Positions 6,659-14,245 of a stretch of DNA of 17,663 nucleotides are shown here, piece after piece (positions within the stretch are counted from its first letter, which is position 1; every line of letters starts with the position of its first letter). Under the pieces are notes generated by a model that had not been told where the DNA came from, ran no database searches, and saw nothing but the letters and a program-made list of their open reading frames with translations. Origin of the DNA: an uncultured Lachnospiraceae bacterium (GTDB lineage: Bacteria > Bacillota > Clostridia > Lachnospirales > Lachnospiraceae); the NCBI GenBank assembly GCA_910579425.1, contig CAJTVL010000079.1, positions 1-17,663 of the forward strand, read 5' to 3'. Both the position numbers and the translations under genes were made by a program.

Positions 6659-7525
6659 CTATACTTCCCGGCTCCATCTCCCGGATGCACCGCAGGGAAG
6701 GATCAGTCCGCTTTCCCTTACGGGGAGCCCTATTTCCGAGGAAACGGCCGTTCCGCCCATTTTTTTGACTACAGTGGTATTTAACATATAAGTGAGCACC
6801 GCGGGCTGCAGGCCGGTGGTGTAGGAATTAATCAGGAAAAAGAGGGCGTCTTTGCTAAGGAGCCGGGTGGCCAGCTCCAGAAAGGGGTAGATGCTTTCCT
6901 CAATTTTCCAGATTTCCCCTTTGGGCCCCCTGCCATAGGAGGGAGGGTCCATGATAATGCCGTCATAAGTGTTGCCGCGGCGGATTTCCCGCTCCACAAA
7001 CTTGACGCAGTCGTCTACCAGCCAGCGGATTGGCGCTTCGGACAGACCGGAGGCCGCCGCGTTTTCCTTAGCCCAGGTGACCATGCCTTTGGAGGCGTCC
7101 ACATGGGTGACGGCTGCGTTGCAGGAGGCGGCAGCCAAGGTTGCGCCGCCGGTGTAGGCAAATAAGTTCAAAATTTTCACGGGACGGTTTGCAGCTTGAA
7201 TGATTCTTGAAAACCAATCCCAGTTTACAGCCTGTTCAGGAAAAAGCCCGGTATGCTTGAAGCTGAACGGCTTTAAGCGGAAGGTAAGGCTGCCGTAGCG
7301 GATGCTCCATTCCTTTGGAAGGTCAAAAAACTCCCATTCGCCGCCGCCCTTTGCGCTCCGGTGATAGTGTCCGTTTAGCCCGCCCCATTCTTTCGCGCTT
7401 CTGGGGGTATTCCATATGACCTGGGGATCCGGTCGCAGCAGGATATAATTGCCCCAGCGCTCCAGCTTTTCTCCGCAGGAGGTATCCAGTACTTCATAGT
7501 CTTTCCAGTGATCGGCTGTCCACAT
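6659..7525 (-). CDS. RlmI-like SAM-dependent methyltransferase
   Basis: A 288-residue class I methyltransferase of the COG1092/PF10672 group, probably acting on RNA. The AdoMet-binding motif I is ILNLFAYTGGAT at residues 118-129, an acidic VTHVDAS strand end follows near 139-145, and the catalytic-type DPPSYGRG is at 193-200. Compared with RlmI (about 390-400 residues) it lacks the N-terminal PUA domain; instead the first 100 residues form a beta-rich lead-in, as in other short members. The exact target base is unknown; 23S rRNA cytosine would be the analogy but is not shown. AAGGAT lies 9 nt before the ATG. It stands alone, divergent from the ASKHA gene. Confidence 0.88.
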   Translation of the reverse strand: MWTADHWKDYEVLDTSCGEKLERWGNYILLRPDPQVIWNTPRSAKEWGGLNGHYHRSAKGGGEWEFFDLPKEWSIRYGSLTFRLKPFSFKHTGLFPEQAVNWDWFSRIIQAANRPVKILNLFAYTGGATLAAASCNAAVTHVDASKGMVTWAKENAAASGLSEAPIRWLVDDCVKFVEREIRRGNTYDGIIMDPPSYGRGPKGEIWKIEESIYPFLELATRLLSKDALFFLINSYTTGLQPAVLTYMLNTTVVKKMGGTAVSSEIGLPVRESGLILPCGASGRWSREV

Positions 7526-7577
7526 GAGATTGGTATCCTTTCTGTCTGTGTCAAAGGTTGAACTGCTGTCAAAACAG

Positions 7578-7606
7578 TTTACAGGAAACTGATTACAGTA
7601 TATATT
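7578..7606 (+). promoter_or_regulatory. Promoter of the ASKHA-proB unit
   Basis: TTTACA at 7578-7583 and TATATT at 7601-7606 have a 17-bp spacer. A perfect 6-bp hairpin (CGGCTT TGTG AAGCCG, 7614-7629) then lies at the very start of the leader, which is about 60 nt long. Confidence 0.5.
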
Positions 7607-7673
7607 ATTGATGCGGCTTTGTGAAGCCGTTTGTATGGATTGAAGTGATAAAGGTGTAGAATAGGAGCTGGCG

Positions 7674-9206
7674 ATGGCAGATTTAAGCGGCAGATGCCCG
7701 GGATGCAGACGCCCAAGCTGTGACGGGTGCGGGCTTTACCGGGAAAGAAAAAAGGAAGAAAATGGGGCCGATGAAAAAAGGAAGCTCCAGGCGCTGCACA
7801 CCAATAAGCAGGTAAATCTCCGATTTCCAAAGGGATTTGCGGCAGAAAAAGGGGAAGGGCTGGGGCTTTGCGTGGATGCGGGAACCACCACTCTTGCCAT
7901 GATGCTGTGGGATTTAAAAGACGGACGGCTTTTGGCTGCAGAGACGGCCTCCAATCCCCAGGCGGTTTTCGGGGCGGATGTGGTCAGCCGGGTGCAGGCG
8001 GCAGAGGATGAAAAGAAGCGTAAAGAGATGCAGGGGCTTCTGGTCAGGGAGTTAGATGAGATGGCTCTTCGTATGATAAAGCGGATACGGGAAGAGGGCA
8101 AAGACGGCGGTGAACTGGCCGCCGATTCCTCAGCAGCCAGTCAATTGACAGTCAAAAAAGTCACTATAGTAGGAAACACAGCCATGTGTGAGATCCTGCT
8201 GGATATCAAACCGGAGGGACTGCTTTGCGCCCCCTTTACTCCGGATTATGAGGGTGTGATATACAGACGGGGAAGCGAGCTTGGCTTTGCGTGGCTTGGA
8301 AGGGCTAAGATCGCTGTGCTGCCTCCCATCGGAGGCTTTGTGGGGGCGGATGCGCTGGCTGTTGCCGGGTATGTGGGGCGGCAGGAAAAAGGGGCGGGGA
8401 TTCTGGCTGTGGATATTGGAACCAACGGCGAGATTCTTTTGCAGTGGGGGGGAAGGTGTCTGGCCTGCTCCGCGGCGGCAGGACCTGCATTGGAGGGGGG
8501 CGCCATCAGCCAGGGAATGCGGGCGGCAGAGGGAGCCATTGACATGGTTTGCACAGGAGGAAGGTTTCCCGTGCAGGATGTTGTCTGCCGGGTGATCGGC
8601 GGGGCAAAGCCAAAGGGAATCTGCGGCTCCGGCCTGGTGGACGCCCTGGCAGTGCTGTACCGGGAAGGGATTCTCGATTCGTCAGGTTATATGAGGAGCC
8701 CCAGGGAGGCGAAAGCCTGCCGGGCGCCGGAGCGTCTTTGCAGGAGGATAAGGGACGAGGAAGGGGAACGCAGATTTCTTTTGACAGATGAAAAAAATCC
8801 TGTATATTTAAAGGCAGAAGATGTACGGCAGCTTCAGCTCTCGGTCAGCGCCATCCGCTCCGGCATGGAAATTCTGCTGAAAAAGGCCGGGGTCAGAGCG
8901 GAGCAGTTGGATGGAATTTATCTGGCCGGAGCCTTTGGATCCTACATTGGCATAGAAAGCGGGATTGCCATAGGGCTTTTTCCGGATGTGCCGGGGGAGC
9001 GGATCATTCAGGCGGGAAACCTGGCGGGGACAGGGGCGGCCATGGCGCTGCTTTCTTCGCAGGCACTGAGGGAGATGGAGGAGGAGAGCCGGGGCTTTGA
9101 GCATGTGGAGCTGGCCCGGGAAGAGGCTTTTGAGGAGCTGTTTCTTACGCATATGAATTTCCCGGAGAAAAATTTTCGGAGGGAAAATTTCCAGAGGGAG
9201 ATTTAG
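7674..9206 (+). CDS. ASKHA-domain protein, DUF4445 (RACo-like)
   Basis: A 510-residue ATPase of the acetate-kinase/Hsp70/actin fold, COG3894 type. Two phosphate-binding loops are clear: VDAGTTTLA at 67-75 and LAVDIGTNGEI at 244-254, with ICGSGLVDAL at 316-325 and YLAGAFGSYIG at 416-426. Related RACo proteins use ATP to reactivate corrinoid proteins and carry an N-terminal 2Fe-2S domain. Here that domain is absent; the first 20 residues instead hold CPGCRRPSCDGCG, four cysteines spaced CxxC-x4-CxxC. A metal centre is likely but its type is unknown. AGGAG lies 6 nt before the ATG. No corrinoid protein or methyltransferase partner is nearby; proB starts 31 bp downstream. The last 15 residues are a repetitive NF-rich tail. 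Confidence 0.88.
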   Translation: MADLSGRCPGCRRPSCDGCGLYRERKKEENGADEKRKLQALHTNKQVNLRFPKGFAAEKGEGLGLCVDAGTTTLAMMLWDLKDGRLLAAETASNPQAVFGADVVSRVQAAEDEKKRKEMQGLLVRELDEMALRMIKRIREEGKDGGELAADSSAASQLTVKKVTIVGNTAMCEILLDIKPEGLLCAPFTPDYEGVIYRRGSELGFAWLGRAKIAVLPPIGGFVGADALAVAGYVGRQEKGAGILAVDIGTNGEILLQWGGRCLACSAAAGPALEGGAISQGMRAAEGAIDMVCTGGRFPVQDVVCRVIGGAKPKGICGSGLVDALAVLYREGILDSSGYMRSPREAKACRAPERLCRRIRDEEGERRFLLTDEKNPVYLKAEDVRQLQLSVSAIRSGMEILLKKAGVRAEQLDGIYLAGAFGSYIGIESGIAIGLFPDVPGERIIQAGNLAGTGAAMALLSSQALREMEEESRGFEHVELAREEAFEELFLTHMNFPEKNFRRENFQREI

Positions 9207-9237
9207 CGCCTGGCAAAACGGGCAGAGGGGAGAAAAG

Positions 9238-10038
9238 GTGAACAGAGATTTTTTGAAAGAAAAAAAACGAATTGTGGTGAAGATCGGCACGACCACCATT
9301 ACCCATGTAGATACGGGCCATTTAAATCTGATCAAGATGGAGAAGCTGACAAGGGTATTAACGGATATCCGAAATCAAAACAAGGAGATTGTCATCGTCT
9401 CCTCCGGGGCCATCGGCGCAGGGAGAAAGGCGCTGGGCATCCAGGAGCGGCCAAGGAGCCTTGCCCAAAAGCAGGCCTGCGCAGCGGTAGGCCAGGCCAG
9501 GCTTATGATGATATACCAGAAACTCTTTGCGGAGTACAACCAGACCATCGCCCAGATCCTGATTACAAAGCGCACCATGACCAATGAGATCAGCAGACGG
9601 AATGCGGAAAATACCTTCCGGGAGCTGCTGCATTTGGGAGTCATTCCTATTGTGAATGAAAATGACACGGTTTCCACCGATCAGATCCAGGACGAGAACT
9701 TCGGGGACAATGATACCCTTTCGGCTACCGTTGCGGAAATGGTGGGAGCGGACATGCTGATTCTTTTATCCGATATTGACGGGCTTTATACGGACGATCC
9801 CAGATGCAATGAGCAGGCTGAATTTATCGGTTGTGTGGAAAAGATTGATGATAGGCTGAGCGCCTGCGCCAGGGGGGCGGAGACGGCTTTCGGCACCGGA
9901 GGCATGACCACCAAGATTGCTGCGGCCCAGATTGCAGGCGCCGCAGGGGTGGATATGGTTATTGCCAATGGGGATGATGTGGTAAACATCAGCAGGATTT
10001 TGGAGGGGAAAGAAGTAGGGACGTTGTTTAAGGCATGA
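9238..10038 (+). CDS. proB: Glutamate 5-kinase, short form
   Basis: Phosphorylates glutamate with ATP to gamma-glutamyl phosphate, the first step of proline synthesis. It is an amino-acid-kinase fold protein with KIGTTT at residues 15-20, SSGAIGAG at 55-62, NENDTV at 140-145, FGDND at 155-159, SDIDGLYTDDPR at 178-189 and GTGGMTTKI near 220. Its 266 residues cover the kinase domain only; the C-terminal PUA domain of E. coli ProB (367 residues) is missing, as in many Firmicutes. The start is GTG with GGGGAG a few bases upstream. The usual partner proA is not next to it: a terminator and a convergent gene follow. It probably shares a transcript with the ASKHA gene 31 bp upstream. Confidence 0.95.
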   Translation: MNRDFLKEKKRIVVKIGTTTITHVDTGHLNLIKMEKLTRVLTDIRNQNKEIVIVSSGAIGAGRKALGIQERPRSLAQKQACAAVGQARLMMIYQKLFAEYNQTIAQILITKRTMTNEISRRNAENTFRELLHLGVIPIVNENDTVSTDQIQDENFGDNDTLSATVAEMVGADMLILLSDIDGLYTDDPRCNEQAEFIGCVEKIDDRLSACARGAETAFGTGGMTTKIAAAQIAGAAGVDMVIANGDDVVNISRILEGKEVGTLFKA

Positions 10039-10048
10039 TAATGCTTTG

Positions 10049-10102
10049 GGGCACTGAAAAGCCTTGGTTCTATTCGTGAGGAACCGGGGTTTTTTAGTGC
10101 CC
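10049..10102 (+). terminator. Nested rho-independent terminator after proB
   Basis: An inner 9-bp hairpin (CCTTGGTTC at 10062-10070 with GAACCGGGG at about 10081-10089, two G-U pairs) runs straight into six Ts. It is enclosed by an outer 7-bp stem, GGGCACT (10049-10055) with AGTGCCC (10096-10102). In the opposite direction the G-U pairs become C-A mismatches and the U tract is poor, so it mainly serves proB. Confidence 0.85.
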
Positions 10103-10109
10103 TTTCTGT

Positions 10110-11351
10110 TTAGGAGAGCCTGTGAATAAACAGGCCGCTTCGGAGCTTAGGCTCAAACCAGGTAGACTTAGGAGGCATGAGAAATCCGGCGTCGGCCACC
10201 GAGAGCAGCTCGGAAATAGAGGTGGCACACATGGAAAAAGCCGCTGTCATATCTTCAGACACACGGCGCTCCAGCTCGCCGAGTCCCCGAATGCCGCCCA
10301 CAAAGTCGATTCGCTTATCGGTTCTTGGATCCTGGATACCCAGAACCGGCGCAAGAAGATTTTCCTGCAGGATGGAAACGTCCAAGCCCTTCACAGGATC
10401 AGGAGAATGGAGTTTTTCATGGGCGGTGAGCAGATACCAGCCCTCTGAAAGGTACATGCCGAAGGTACCCTTTTGGACAGGGGAGACCTGTTCTTTGCCC
10501 TTGTATTCTACAGTAAACCCCGCCCGCCCGATTGCCGATAAAAAGTCCTTTGGGGTAAGGCCGTTTAAATCCCTGACAGCTCTGTTGTAGGGCATGATAT
10601 AAAGCTGATCGTCCGGAAAGAGTACGGAGAGGAAACGGTTAAATTCTTCCTCTCCGGTATAATTGGGATTGGCCTTTCTTCTTTCCAGGCCCACCTTTAC
10701 GGCGGAGGCGCAGCGGTGATGGCCGTCGGCTATGTAGGTGCAGGGAAGCTTCGCAAAGCAGGCTTCTATCCGGGATAATTTTTCCGGCTCTGCAATCCGC
10801 CATACCCGGTGGGCGATACCGTCCGGGGAAATGAAATCATACAGGGGCGCCTGGCCTTTGGCGCCGCTGATCAGTGCGTTTAGCTCTGCCTGAGAGCGGT
10901 AAACCAGAAAAATCGGCCCGGTATGGGCGTTTGTCACATCCACATGGCGGATACGGTCCAGTTCTTTGTCCTCCCGGGTGTTTTCATGCTTTTTGATAAG
11001 CCCGTTCTGATAATCGTCCACAGAGGAACAGGCCACAACCCCCGTCTGGGAGCGGCCGTTCATGGTCAGCTCATAGATATAATAGCAGGGCGTTTCTTCT
11101 ATTATAAAGGAGCCCTCTGCAATCATGGTATCGAGGAGTTCCCTGGCCTTTGCATAAACCCTTGGATCATAAGTATCTACTTCATCGGGAAACTGAGTTT
11201 CCGCCCGGTCAATCCGCAGGAAGGAGAGAGGCTCTTTTTTTATCTCTGCAAGGGCTTCCTTCCGGTTATAAACGTCATAGGGCAGAGCGGCCACATGGGG
11301 CGCTAATTGGGGCGTCGGCCTGATACTATAAAAGGGCGTGACTTTCGGCAT
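10110..11351 (-). CDS. DUF1015 family protein
   Basis: A 413-residue soluble protein of the DUF1015/COG4198 family. Family hallmarks are ALPYDVYN near residues 22-29, KHENTREDKELDR at 121-133 and ADGHHRCASA at 208-217. The DGHHR motif recalls the DGxHR-type active site of the ParB/sulfiredoxin fold, in which some members are free-serine kinases; a nucleotide-dependent small-molecule kinase role is a plausible inference, not shown here. In many genomes the gene sits beside serine synthesis genes, but none are present here. A strong AAGGAGG lies 7 nt before the ATG and a promoter lies just upstream. It converges with proB. Confidence 0.88.
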   Translation of the reverse strand: MPKVTPFYSIRPTPQLAPHVAALPYDVYNRKEALAEIKKEPLSFLRIDRAETQFPDEVDTYDPRVYAKARELLDTMIAEGSFIIEETPCYYIYELTMNGRSQTGVVACSSVDDYQNGLIKKHENTREDKELDRIRHVDVTNAHTGPIFLVYRSQAELNALISGAKGQAPLYDFISPDGIAHRVWRIAEPEKLSRIEACFAKLPCTYIADGHHRCASAVKVGLERRKANPNYTGEEEFNRFLSVLFPDDQLYIMPYNRAVRDLNGLTPKDFLSAIGRAGFTVEYKGKEQVSPVQKGTFGMYLSEGWYLLTAHEKLHSPDPVKGLDVSILQENLLAPVLGIQDPRTDKRIDFVGGIRGLGELERRVSEDMTAAFSMCATSISELLSVADAGFLMPPKSTWFEPKLRSGLFIHRLS

Positions 11352-11392
11352 ATGGTTTCCTCCTTGTGTTGGATCAAACAGTTGCTTTTTCC

Positions 11393-11421
11393 AGAATAGC
11401 TTAAGGGCTTTTCAAAGTCAA
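11393..11421 (-). promoter_or_regulatory. Promoter of the DUF1015 gene
   Basis: On the minus strand TTGACT (11416-11421) and TATTCT (11393-11398) are 17 bp apart, giving a leader of about 35 nt. It lies in the 87-bp gap after the M56 gene, which shows no terminator of its own. Confidence 0.65.
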
Positions 11422-11438
11422 TGTTTAATTTTTCAGCA

Positions 11439-13640
11439 TCAATCTAAGGCTTTTAACGGTTTTAATGAGGATAATTCATCCAGTTTTTTTGCCCCGCTGC
11501 TTCCCAGATAAGGGGAAATGCTGTCAAATTGGGAGAAAGTAAGCTCGCCTCCGTCTTTCAGATATTTTTCGAGAACCTCCTCCAGACCGCTGCTTCCCAG
11601 GTATGGGGCGCAGTTTTTGATCAGCTCAAAGGAAATTTTTCCATCTGCAGCCAAAAGCAGTTCTTTCAGCCGCTCTCCGCCAAGATATGGCGCCAGATCA
11701 ATAATCGCCTCATCGTCAAGCTGACCGGCCTTTCCGGATTTTATGGCTTCTCCCAGGTAAAGGGCGGATAAATCCGAATCGGAATATATGATAAGGTTTT
11801 TCAGTTCCTCATCGGTCAGGGATACGCCCTGTTCCAGCAAAAGGGCCAATCCCTGACTGACCACCTCATCGTCCAGATAATAAAGCAGTTCCATCAGACT
11901 GTCTTTATCCACTTCCCCTTCTTTGATTCCGGCAGTCAGGCTTTTGCTTCGTTCCTCCTGCTCTGAGTAGTAGAGCGACTCAAAATTTTTGCCCTCCAGA
12001 GAGGGATGCTCTATGAGGAGGTTTTTGATTTTTGCCCCCTGCCCTACAAATTTAATGACGTTTCTTCCTGCTTTCATTTTTATGGCAGCGGAGCCCTTTT
12101 CCCCGGTTTCGTTGATCACGGCAACTTCGCCGTCGGGATTTACATGGACGATCTTAAACCTTCCGTCCAGGAGTTCAAAGGCGGAATCCACCTTCAGCTC
12201 ACACTCTTTTTTAACGTTGACGATCCGAACGGAGGCGGTTCCGTTTAAGTACATCCCGTTACATTTTATTCTCTGGCCGCCTCCTGTATAATGATACATG
12301 CTCCATTGGTCTTCCACGTCTTTTCCGGCGATCAGGCTGTCGTCGTCATAGGCTTTCCAGGCCTGGGACTTCTGATTTGCCAGTACAGGCCTGGACAGAA
12401 AGCCGTCCAGCCCGTCATTCATCCAGTCTCCCAGAGCGTTTCCCAATGTGTCCCAGAAGGAAACATACCTCGCCGCCGCCTGATCCGAGAAAGAAGTATA
12501 TTCGTCCGCGGCATCCGTGGAAAGGCGTACCGGCAGGGCATCGGGCCCGGCCTGCACACTCCCGCAGGCGGATAAAAGCAGGATCGGCCCACAGAGACAG
12601 AGAGAAATTACCGCACGCAGCCCGCCTGGTTTTTTGTAGTGAAGGATTCCTTTTAATCTCATTTTTAAATCTTCCTTTCTTTCCAATAGTGTTGTGGAGG
12701 GAATATTTTTGCTTAATTTAATATTTTTCTGTGCCGTATCGATGAGCACATTTCCGTAAGCTTTTTGTCCTTCCTTAGACAATGCGGTGAGCACTGCCTC
12801 GTCGCAGGAAAGCTCACAATCAATGTTCAGCTTCATTCCGATCAGATAAAGAACAGGATTGAACCAGTGGATGCACAGAAGGAACTGGAAGATCCATTTA
12901 TACCACAAATCTCTGCGCTTTACATGAATCAGTTCATGGTGAAGCACCATCTGCAAATCCTTTAAAAGCCAACTCTCCTTTGGCAGAAGAATCACCGGCT
13001 GTATTAGGCCTACGGTAATCGGCACGGAGACACTTTCGCTTACGTACAGGACAGGATTTTTCCTCATAGAAAGCCTTTGCATCAAATCCTTCGCCATATG
13101 ATTTACCCGGTTATCCGCGACAGGGATACGTCCTTTTTTGGCTGCGGAGGTAAAAGACAAATAGTTTTTCAGCTTGACGGACAGGCTCAGCCCTGCGCCC
13201 GCAAGCCAGAGGATTCCAAGCGCCGTTCCCTGGCGGGCGTCTGAGGCCGGATTTCCCGGCTGAAGGAAAGAAGGTTTTGCCGCCGGCTCGGACATGCCCG
13301 AGATTTTCTCCGGCGCCGCCGCCTTTGACTGTGGAATATCTGCCTCCGGGCCGGATGGCAGCGCCGTTTCCGCGGGCGGCTTTTCCGGGAGGCCCGCTTC
13401 GCTTAGAGATAAGGATGCGCTCCGGCCAGGCGCATCCTCTGCCGTCCGGACCATTACAAAAGAGAAAGGCGACTCAAAATAAACCGGGATTACAAGCCGG
13501 GCAATCACCAGAAGCCAGATGTAATAGTTCCACCTCCTGGAAAAGTATCTCCCGGTAACAGGGCGCATCAATAAGATCAGCAGTCCTGTCAAAGCGCCGG
13601 ATAAGGACAGGGACAACACACACATAAAAAGCTCTTTCAT
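11439..13640 (-). CDS. M56 (BlaR1/MecR1-like) membrane sensor-protease
   Basis: A 733-residue membrane metalloprotease, probably the signal sensor that inactivates the BlaI repressor encoded just upstream. Numbering from the ATG at 13640: membrane segments near 4-26 and 39-54, a Pro/Ser/Ala-rich extracellular stretch at about 70-135, a third segment at 138-154, zinc motif HELIH at 235-239 with a later CELSCDEA, and a fourth segment near 342-357. The fourth segment ends in LLLSACGS, which looks like a lipobox (Cys359). The outer part then has a beta-rich domain (about 440-545) and five HEAT-like repeats of about 30 residues (577-723), three with PYLG. The penicillin-binding sensor domain of true BlaR1 is absent. 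An ATG at 13652 is only 1 nt from the Shine-Dalgarno, so 13640 is preferred. Confidence 0.87.
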   Translation of the reverse strand: MKELFMCVLSLSLSGALTGLLILLMRPVTGRYFSRRWNYYIWLLVIARLVIPVYFESPFSFVMVRTAEDAPGRSASLSLSEAGLPEKPPAETALPSGPEADIPQSKAAAPEKISGMSEPAAKPSFLQPGNPASDARQGTALGILWLAGAGLSLSVKLKNYLSFTSAAKKGRIPVADNRVNHMAKDLMQRLSMRKNPVLYVSESVSVPITVGLIQPVILLPKESWLLKDLQMVLHHELIHVKRRDLWYKWIFQFLLCIHWFNPVLYLIGMKLNIDCELSCDEAVLTALSKEGQKAYGNVLIDTAQKNIKLSKNIPSTTLLERKEDLKMRLKGILHYKKPGGLRAVISLCLCGPILLLSACGSVQAGPDALPVRLSTDAADEYTSFSDQAAARYVSFWDTLGNALGDWMNDGLDGFLSRPVLANQKSQAWKAYDDDSLIAGKDVEDQWSMYHYTGGGQRIKCNGMYLNGTASVRIVNVKKECELKVDSAFELLDGRFKIVHVNPDGEVAVINETGEKGSAAIKMKAGRNVIKFVGQGAKIKNLLIEHPSLEGKNFESLYYSEQEERSKSLTAGIKEGEVDKDSLMELLYYLDDEVVSQGLALLLEQGVSLTDEELKNLIIYSDSDLSALYLGEAIKSGKAGQLDDEAIIDLAPYLGGERLKELLLAADGKISFELIKNCAPYLGSSGLEEVLEKYLKDGGELTFSQFDSISPYLGSSGAKKLDELSSLKPLKALD

Positions 13641-13658
13641 GATGATAACCATACTCCT

Positions 13659-14030
13659 TTAGCAATTTTGATTAAAATAGTCCCGAAGCTCCCGAATGTC
13701 TTCCTCGGTAAGCGCTTTGCTGTTTACCAGCGCCGCCGCCAGATTCCGGGAACTACCCTTAAAAAATTTGTCCACGAAATTTTTCGTCTCTTCCCTGACA
13801 TATTCCTCGCGTCCGATGCAGGGGGTGTAATAATAAACCTCCCGTTTTTCCTGGCGGAGCACATTTTTTTTCAGAAGCCGCTGAATCAGGGTAAGAACCG
13901 TGGTTCTCTCCCAGCTTTTGTTCTGCCCCAGCCGGGTGCGGATTTCATTGGCGTTTAGAGACGCTCCGGCCGACCATAAAACCTCCAGAATTTCAAGTTC
14001 CGCGTCGGAGACGCTGATTTTTTTCCCCAT
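13659..14030 (-). CDS. BlaI/MecI-family repressor
   Basis: A 123-residue winged-helix repressor of the BlaI/MecI/CopY (PF03965) group. It has the family start SDAELEILEVLW, the recognition-helix region RTTVLTLIQRLLKKNVL and the beta-wing REVYYYTP. The C-terminal dimer part contains FVDKFFKGSSRNLAAALV, which corresponds to the stretch cut by the sensor protease in BlaI. The start at 14030 is preferred, with AAAGG 12 nt upstream; an ATG at 14078 would add 16 residues outside the family. Its stop lies 18 bp before the likely start of the M56 gene and the stop region overlaps that gene's Shine-Dalgarno, so the two are coupled. Two dyads in its promoter indicate autorepression. Confidence 0.93.
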   Translation of the reverse strand: MGKKISVSDAELEILEVLWSAGASLNANEIRTRLGQNKSWERTTVLTLIQRLLKKNVLRQEKREVYYYTPCIGREEYVREETKNFVDKFFKGSSRNLAAALVNSKALTEEDIRELRDYFNQNC

Positions 14031-14108
14031 ATTGTTTCCATGCCTTTCTGCCGCCTGCAAGCACTGGTGCTCAGGCACAAAGCTGCTCGTATTAGCCTAA
14101 AAGTATAA

Positions 14109-14124
14109 GTCTACTTTTGTAGAC
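14109..14124. promoter_or_regulatory. BlaI-type operator 1 (perfect dyad)
   Basis: GTCTAC TTTT GTAGAC is a perfect inverted repeat. It has the TACA/TGTA-like core and size of BlaI/MecI boxes and lies at the predicted transcription start of the repressor operon. Confidence 0.75.
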
Positions 14125-14130
14125 AATTAT

Positions 14131-14159
14131 AGTTTACGCTTGTAGACAGATAATGTCAA
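14131..14159 (-). promoter_or_regulatory. Promoter of the blaI-M56 operon
   Basis: On the minus strand a perfect TTGACA (14154-14159) and TAAACT (14131-14136) are 17 bp apart. A TATAAT nearby (14126-14131) would need a 22-bp spacer and is less likely. Operator 2 lies across the -10 and spacer. Confidence 0.65.
14132..14147. promoter_or_regulatory. BlaI-type operator 2 (one mismatch)
   Basis: GTTTAC GCTT GTAGAC repeats operator 1 with a single mismatch in one arm. The two dyad centres are 23 bp apart, close to two helical turns, so two dimers could sit on the same face of the DNA and cover the promoter. Confidence 0.72.
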
Positions 14160-14210
14160 CCTGAATTTATATTTTCCATACACACGCAAGGAATTTTTTT
14201 GAAAAAGTGC

Positions 14211-14239
14211 TTGCATCTTTTTTCTATATCATGTATACT
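14211..14239 (+). promoter_or_regulatory. S10 operon promoter
   Basis: TTGCAT at 14211-14216 and TATACT at 14234-14239 are 17 bp apart, preceded by an A/T-rich stretch with runs of T and A that could act as an UP element. It is about 350 bp before rpsJ and is the best promoter in that gap. Confidence 0.75.
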
Positions 14240-14245
14240 ACAAAT

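Noticed and set aside
7614..7629. Terminator from the perfect hairpin CGGCTT TGTG AAGCCG
   Set aside because: It lies between divergent genes just after a promoter, and no proper T run follows on either strand.
7736..8101. Antisense frames within the ASKHA gene (also at 8246-8554 and 8281-8595)
   Set aside because: High G+C coding DNA leaves other frames open by chance; none has a ribosome binding site or recognisable motif, and the sense gene is clear.
13277..13558. Plus-strand frames opposite the M56 gene
   Set aside because: They mirror the Pro/Ala/Ser-rich extracellular segment of the M56 protein and lack start signals.
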